From positions 1 through 7,865 of the forward strand of contig JAIDOO010000066.1 in NCBI GenBank assembly GCA_029063275.1: 7,865 bases of DNA, in the 5' to 3' direction. Below the pieces are notes generated by a model that had not been told where the DNA came from, did no database searches, and saw only the letters and a program-made list of their open reading frames with translations. The position numbers and the translations under genes were made by a program. Each line of letters begins with the position of its first letter. The stretch's first letter is position 1. Below, in pieces: positions 4,017 through 7,865 of this stretch. The stretch comes from Clostridia bacterium. Its GTDB lineage: Bacteria; Bacillota; Clostridia; Christensenellales; Borkfalkiaceae.

Positions 4017-5492
4017 ATGTACGTTTTATCCATAGACCAGGGCACGACAAGTACTCGTGCGATAATATTCGACAAGCGGGCAAACGTCGTTTCGCGCGCC
4101 CAACAGGAGTTCCCCCAGATATATCCTCGCCCGGGGTGGGTTGAACATTCGCCGCAGGATATTATCGGCTCTACTATGGCGGTCGTGAGCGAAGCGTTGG
4201 CGCGTGCAAATCTTTCGGCGCAGGATATTGCGGCGGTAGGCATAACCAACCAGCGCGAAACCACTCTCGTATGGGACAAAAAAACGGGCAAGCCGATTTA
4301 TAACGCAATTGTCTGGCAGTGCAGAAGAACGGCGGCTTATTGCGAAAATCTGAAGCGCGAAGGCTTTTCCGAAAAGATATACAACAAGACGGGGCTTGTG
4401 CCCGACGCATACTTTTCGGCTACAAAAATCAAGTGGATTCTGGACAACGTAGAGGGCGCGCGCGAACGCGCGGAGCGGGGCGAGCTTGCTTTCGGAACGG
4501 TGGACGTCTATCTACTTTGGCAGTTATCCAGGGGTAAAATTTTTGCTACCGACTATACAAACGCAAGCAGGACTATGCTGTTCAATATCCATACTCTCAA
4601 ATGGGATAACGAGCTTTTGCGCCTCTTCGACATACCCGAGAGCATGTTGCCCGAAGTTCACCCGTCAAGCTATAATTACGGCTGTACGGATGCGCGGCTT
4701 CTGGGCTCCGCCGTGCCCGTGTGCGGGGTTGCGGGCGATCAGCAGGCGGCGCTTTTCGGTCAGCTCTGCACAAACCGGGGCGACGTAAAAAATACCTACG
4801 GCACAGGCTGTTTTTTATTGATGAATACGGGAAGCAAGGCGGTCAAAAGCCAGAACGGACTTGTTACCACGCTCGGCGCGACTGTCGGGGACAAGCCCTG
4901 TTACGTTTTGGAGGGTTCGGTTTTCGTCGGGGGCGCAATCGTGCAGTGGTTGCGCGACGAGATGGGGATTATCTCTTCGTCGGCGGACAGCGAGGTGCAG
5001 GCAACAAAAGTCAATGACAGCGGCGGCGTGTACGTTGTTCCCGCCCTTACCGGCTTGGGCGCGCCGTACTGGAATTCTTCGGCTCGGGGGCTGATTACGG
5101 GCATTACCCGAGGCACTGCCCGCAGTCATATTATCCGCGCGGCGTTGGAGGGTATTGCCTACGAAGTCTGCGATTTGGTGCAGGCGATGGAAAAGGACGC
5201 GGGCGTAAAAATAGTCCGCCTTGCCGTGGACGGCGGGGCGTGCAACAATAATTTTCTTATGCAGTTTCAATCCGATATTTTAAACTGCACTGCCGTCCGC
5301 CCCGAAATTTCGGAAACCACGGCGCTCGGCGCGGCGTATCTTGCGGGACTGTCGGCAAGGGTCTGGCAGAGCCTTGACGAAATAAAAAGCAACTTCGCCG
5401 TTGAAAGAGAGTTTACTCCGCATATGGACGGCTTGGAAAGAATCAGGCTTTTGGAGGGCTGGCGCGAAGCCGTTAAAAAAGCAAACCTTTAA
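4017..5492 (+). CDS. glpK: Glycerol kinase GlpK
   Basis: GlpK phosphorylates glycerol with ATP to sn-glycerol 3-phosphate in the cytosol, feeding glycolysis and lipid synthesis. The 491-aa protein is full length for the FGGY family. The N-terminal phosphate-binding motif DQGTTSTR is at 7-14. Glycerol-contacting residues are present: Arg80-Glu81 in NQRET, Trp100 and Tyr132. Catalytic Asp241 is in AGDQQ. The second-domain signatures GLGAPYW (346-352) and DGGACNNNF (405-413) follow. The start is supported by AGGAG six bases upstream. At the position where Enterococcus-type enzymes carry the HPr-phosphorylated His (HFYG), this protein has Arg227 (ARLLG), so PTS activation is probably absent. No glpF or glpD is adjacent. 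It is monocistronic, with a strong terminator. Confidence 0.97.
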   Translation: MYVLSIDQGTTSTRAIIFDKRANVVSRAQQEFPQIYPRPGWVEHSPQDIIGSTMAVVSEALARANLSAQDIAAVGITNQRETTLVWDKKTGKPIYNAIVWQCRRTAAYCENLKREGFSEKIYNKTGLVPDAYFSATKIKWILDNVEGARERAERGELAFGTVDVYLLWQLSRGKIFATDYTNASRTMLFNIHTLKWDNELLRLFDIPESMLPEVHPSSYNYGCTDARLLGSAVPVCGVAGDQQAALFGQLCTNRGDVKNTYGTGCFLLMNTGSKAVKSQNGLVTTLGATVGDKPCYVLEGSVFVGGAIVQWLRDEMGIISSSADSEVQATKVNDSGGVYVVPALTGLGAPYWNSSARGLITGITRGTARSHIIRAALEGIAYEVCDLVQAMEKDAGVKIVRLAVDGGACNNNFLMQFQSDILNCTAVRPEISETTALGAAYLAGLSARVWQSLDEIKSNFAVEREFTPHMDGLERIRLLEGWREAVKKANL

Positions 5493-5508
5493 TAAGGCTT
5501 TACAATAC

Positions 5509-5550
5509 AGCCGCCTTTTCCTGAACGGAAAAGGCGGCTGATTTATTTTG
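5509..5550 (+). terminator. Intrinsic terminator of glpK
   Basis: A perfect 13-bp stem, AGCCGCCTTTTCC (5509-5521) with its complement at 5527-5539, and a five-base TGAAC loop. The T-rich tail GATTTATTTT follows. Confidence 0.92.
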
Positions 5551-5626
5551 CAAAATATAGACGCTTTCACCTTTTTTTGCTCCCGAAGAATATTATGGTA
5601 GTAAAACGATTTTTTCGGGGTGAGAT

Positions 5627-6877
5627 ATGCAAATGCTTGCAGTGGATTTATCAACGGGAATTGCGGCGGTGCTTCTGGGCGCGGCGGGCATAATCCTTAT
5701 AGTTATGATTGTCGAAGCGGTTGGCGCCGTTCTTGCGCACAGACCAAAAAACAAAGCCGTAAAAACCCGTTGCAAAGATTGCGCGCAAGCTCCGTGCGGG
5801 GAACTGCCTCAGTCGGGGCAAGCGGTAGACGGAGAGCCCGCCGGACAGCCGTCCGAAAACGATACAAAACCGATTGAACCGCCGCACGGGCAAGCGGCAA
5901 CCGAAGAGCCTTCGGACGCGGAAAAACATACGGAACCGCTTTCCGAAACCAAGCTTATTGCGCCGCCTGAAAGCCCGCGCCGAAACAAGCCCGCGCCTGA
6001 CGCCGACGGGGAGAGAAGGGTATACGACAAAAGCTTTTCGGCGCGGCTGATACTTTCCGATAACGGTGTTAAAAGCAGTTATTCCGCGTTGAAAAACGAG
6101 CTTTTGAAAAGCGGATTTCAAAGCAGGATTTGCTGGCGGTACGAAAGCTTCCGGGCAGACAAACCGCTCGCGGCAAAGCTTGCAATCCGCAGTGGAGGGC
6201 TGTGCCTTTTCTGCGCGCTTGACCCCGAAAGCCATCCGCAGGCGGAGGATTTTTCGGGCAAAAAAACATATAAGCGAACGCCCCTTTTTTGCCTTGCGGA
6301 AGGCAAGGACGGAGAGCGGATTTCAAAGGAATTGATATGTGGGCTTGCGCAAAAATTCAAGCCCGGAACTGCGGAATACGAAGAGTGCGATTATGCCGCA
6401 CTTCTGCCCTTTGAAGAGATGCAAAGCCTTATAGAAAAGGGGCTTGTGCGGGTTAAAATTTACCGCAAAAAGCCTAGGGCAAAAAAGCGAAAAACCGACC
6501 TTGAAAACGGCAGAAAAATTCCCGTAAAAAAGGAGTTGAAAACCGACGCGGAAAACGTTACAAAAACGGACATAAAAACAGTTGTAAAAACCGCGCCGGA
6601 AGCGGGCGGAAAACCGCGTAAAAAACGTGTTAAAAAGGGCGCGAAAAAGATAGTAAATTTAGAGGTTGTTTACGCTTGTTTCAACGAGGGTGAAACCGCA
6701 ACTTTCAATGAGATTATAAAGCGCGTTTTCAACGGCGATAAAAACATAACTTACATAAAAATTCTCGGACGCGGAAAGGCGGATAAAAATATTACCGTAA
6801 CCGCCGACGCGTTTTCGCGTTCCGCAGAAAAAAACATATTGGACGCAGGCGGAAAAATTATCCGCAAAAACCCGTAA
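5627..6877 (+). CDS. Membrane-anchored protein with ribosomal L15-like C-terminal domain
   Basis: A 416-aa protein (414 if it starts at the Met of codon 3, 5633, which is better spaced, 8 bases, from GGGGTGAG at 5617-5624). Residues 10-37 form one membrane span followed by basic residues, so the rest should be cytosolic. Residues 45-130 are a low-complexity Pro/Glu linker with Cys49, Cys52 and Cys57. Residues 133-278 (YDKSFSARLI to LIEKGLVRVK) match a domain I recall recurring, unnamed, in Clostridia proteins. Residues 280-342 are a Lys/Arg-rich linker. Residues 346-414 resemble the C-terminal half of ribosomal protein uL15: FNEGETAT, IKILGRGK, NITV, AFSRSA and AGGKI. It is not ribosomal L15, which is about 145 aa, soluble and in the ribosomal operon. 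A role binding rRNA, ribosomes or DNA at the membrane is inference. Termination after it is weak. Confidence 0.85.
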   Translation: MQMLAVDLSTGIAAVLLGAAGIILIVMIVEAVGAVLAHRPKNKAVKTRCKDCAQAPCGELPQSGQAVDGEPAGQPSENDTKPIEPPHGQAATEEPSDAEKHTEPLSETKLIAPPESPRRNKPAPDADGERRVYDKSFSARLILSDNGVKSSYSALKNELLKSGFQSRICWRYESFRADKPLAAKLAIRSGGLCLFCALDPESHPQAEDFSGKKTYKRTPLFCLAEGKDGERISKELICGLAQKFKPGTAEYEECDYAALLPFEEMQSLIEKGLVRVKIYRKKPRAKKRKTDLENGRKIPVKKELKTDAENVTKTDIKTVVKTAPEAGGKPRKKRVKKGAKKIVNLEVVYACFNEGETATFNEIIKRVFNGDKNITYIKILGRGKADKNITVTADAFSRSAEKNILDAGGKIIRKNP

Positions 6878-6882
6878 CCCCC

Positions 6883-6905
6883 TGCATATGCAAGCCTTTT
6901 TTTAT
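6883..6905 (+). terminator. Weak terminator-like site after the L15-domain gene
   Basis: The palindrome TGCATATGCA (6883-6892) is followed by GCC and then TTTTTTTATT (6897-6906). The possible stem is only 3-4 bp, so termination would be leaky at best and read-through into the next gene is possible. Confidence 0.25.
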
Positions 6906-6944
6906 TAATTTTCCGTCTTTGAAACAAAAAGTTTAAAATTTAAC

Positions 6945-6973
6945 TTGCATTTAAAATTTTTTCGGTGTAAAAT
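6945..6973 (+). promoter_or_regulatory. Sigma-A-type promoter of the Lys-rich membrane protein gene
   Basis: TTGCAT (6945-6950), a 17-base spacer and TAAAAT (6968-6973). The predicted start is near 6980, about 30 bases before the ATG at 7010. The surrounding 6898-6990 is strongly AT-rich compared with the flanking genes. Confidence 0.65.
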
Positions 6974-7009
6974 CAAACTTGAAAAAACGTACGAGGGATA
7001 TGATAAAAA

Positions 7010-7865
7010 ATGGAAGCGTTTAAAAATATGATGACCGAAGTTAAATTTCTTTTGCCCAACTGGTCGTGGATAGCCATTGCTTTGGTGGTGGCGGCGATGG
7101 TGATTATTATCGTCTGCACGGTGGTTGCGGGGCGCAAGAAAAAACAAGGTCGTAACGCGGCGGAAACAACCGCGACGGAAGAGCTTGCAAACGGTGAAAA
7201 AACCGAGGATAAAAACGGCGTTGCCGAAGACGATTTCGACAAGCTTATCGAACCCTTTTATCCCGTTCCCGGAAACGCGGTAATCAACGAGGGCGCGAGC
7301 CAACGTACGGACGAGATTTCCGTCCCCGCCGAGGAGCCCGAAAATAAGCCCGCCGAAGAGGTTTACGAAGAAAAACCCGAGGAGAATTCTGAGCCTGTTA
7401 CGGCACAGGAAGAACAGCCTTCGGAAGAGGTCGGCGAGCCCGCACAGGTTGACGAGATTACTTTCTCCGCAGTGGTTACTCCCGTAGAGGAAAACGGTGC
7501 AAAGCCCGTGAAGAAAGCTGCCGCAAAAAAGACGCCCGCAAAGAGCGCTTCGGGCAAAAAATCAACGGCTAAAAAGACGGCGGCTAAAAAGCCTGCGGCA
7601 AGCAAAACGGCAAGCAAAAAGCCCGCGCCCAAAAAGGCGGAAACAAAGACGGTTAAGCTCGTCAAGGAAGAGGAAGTAAAAGAACAGCCCGCCGTTGCGG
7701 TTGCCGAACCCGAAAAGAAAACGGAAACAAAACCCAAAAAGAACGCGGCGGTTAAAACGGGCGCGCAGAAGAATGCGGCGGCAAAAAAACCCGCAACTAA
7801 AAAACCCGCCGAAAAGAAAACCAACACGGTTAAAAACGACAGCGTTCCCAAGGTATCTGAAGTAC
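7010..7865 (+). CDS. Membrane-anchored protein with histone-H1-like Lys/Ala/Pro tail (3' end missing)
   Basis: An open frame from ATG 7010 to the window end: 285 codons and no stop. Residues 19-41 form one membrane span (IAIALVVAAMVIIIVCTVVA core) followed by RKKK, placing the tail in the cytosol. Residues about 45-160 are acidic and Pro/Glu-rich with a short ordered-looking patch (DDFDKLIEPFYPVPG, 74-88). From 164 on, the chain is built of AAKK, PAKK, KKPA and KKTA words like histone H1 or bacterial H1-like proteins. The ribosome site GAGGG (6993-6997) is 12 bases from this ATG, a little far. An out-of-frame ATG at 7000 opens only seven codons. I do not recognise a family. Its topology parallels the preceding gene, and further domains may lie beyond the window. 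Confidence 0.8.
   Translation, partial: MEAFKNMMTEVKFLLPNWSWIAIALVVAAMVIIIVCTVVAGRKKKQGRNAAETTATEELANGEKTEDKNGVAEDDFDKLIEPFYPVPGNAVINEGASQRTDEISVPAEEPENKPAEEVYEEKPEENSEPVTAQEEQPSEEVGEPAQVDEITFSAVVTPVEENGAKPVKKAAAKKTPAKSASGKKSTAKKTAAKKPAASKTASKKPAPKKAETKTVKLVKEEEVKEQPAVAVAEPEKKTETKPKKNAAVKTGAQKNAAAKKPATKKPAEKKTNTVKNDSVPKVSEV

Noticed and set aside
5651..6235. Minus-strand 194-codon ORF opposite the L15-domain gene
   Set aside because: It has Arg/Phe-rich shadow composition and no ribosome site, while the plus strand has coherent domains.
7363..7851. Minus-strand 162-codon hydrophobic ORF
   Set aside because: It is the shadow of the Lys/Ala/Pro-rich plus-strand gene; AAG/AAA-rich codons read backwards give Phe/Leu-rich nonsense. 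It has no ribosome site.

Overview
The window looks like chromosomal DNA of a Gram-positive, Clostridia-type bacterium (Bacillota). It has sigma-A-like TTGCAA/TATAAT promoters, strong Shine-Dalgarno sites, a CCA-encoding tRNA, a collagen-like surface or spore protein, a DUF4250 gene, and a membrane-anchored protein carrying a domain I know mainly from uncultured gut Clostridia. The coding sequence is moderately GC-rich at third positions. A Christensenellales/Borkfalkiaceae-like lineage is my guess; I cannot prove it from this sequence.

Layout. Bases 1-2297 are read leftward: mnmA (tRNA 2-thiouridylase), then an AEC-family permease. Between them lies a 168-base structured gap that contains a second, diverged copy of the last ten codons of mnmA. 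At 2298-2390 is a divergent promoter region in which one palindromic TTGCAA appears to serve as the -35 box in both directions. Rightward from it come a small DUF4250 gene that is probably leaderless, five head-to-tail 84-bp units derived from a tRNA-Arg (2573-2992), an intact tRNA-Arg(CCG) (2993-3069), and a clear intrinsic terminator. Next come a collagen-like protein with its own terminator, glpK (glycerol kinase) with its own promoter and terminator, a 416-aa membrane-anchored protein ending in a ribosomal L15-like domain, and the first 285 codons of a second membrane-anchored protein with a histone-H1-like Lys/Ala/Pro tail, which runs off the window.

How it fits together. The rightward genes are mostly separate transcription units, three of them closed by good terminators. 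The most unusual part is the DUF4250 / tRNA-like array / tRNA-Arg block. I see no promoter between the DUF4250 start and the tRNA terminator, so the whole block may be one transcript. Each 84-bp unit keeps the tRNA 5' strand, an intact D-arm and an anticodon-arm-like stem whose 7-base loop carries CCG or ACG, both arginine anticodons. Each lacks the real 3' acceptor strand and CCA. This array is the best candidate here for an undescribed element. The last two genes share a topology (short N-terminus, one membrane span, long basic cytosolic tail) and may be functionally related.
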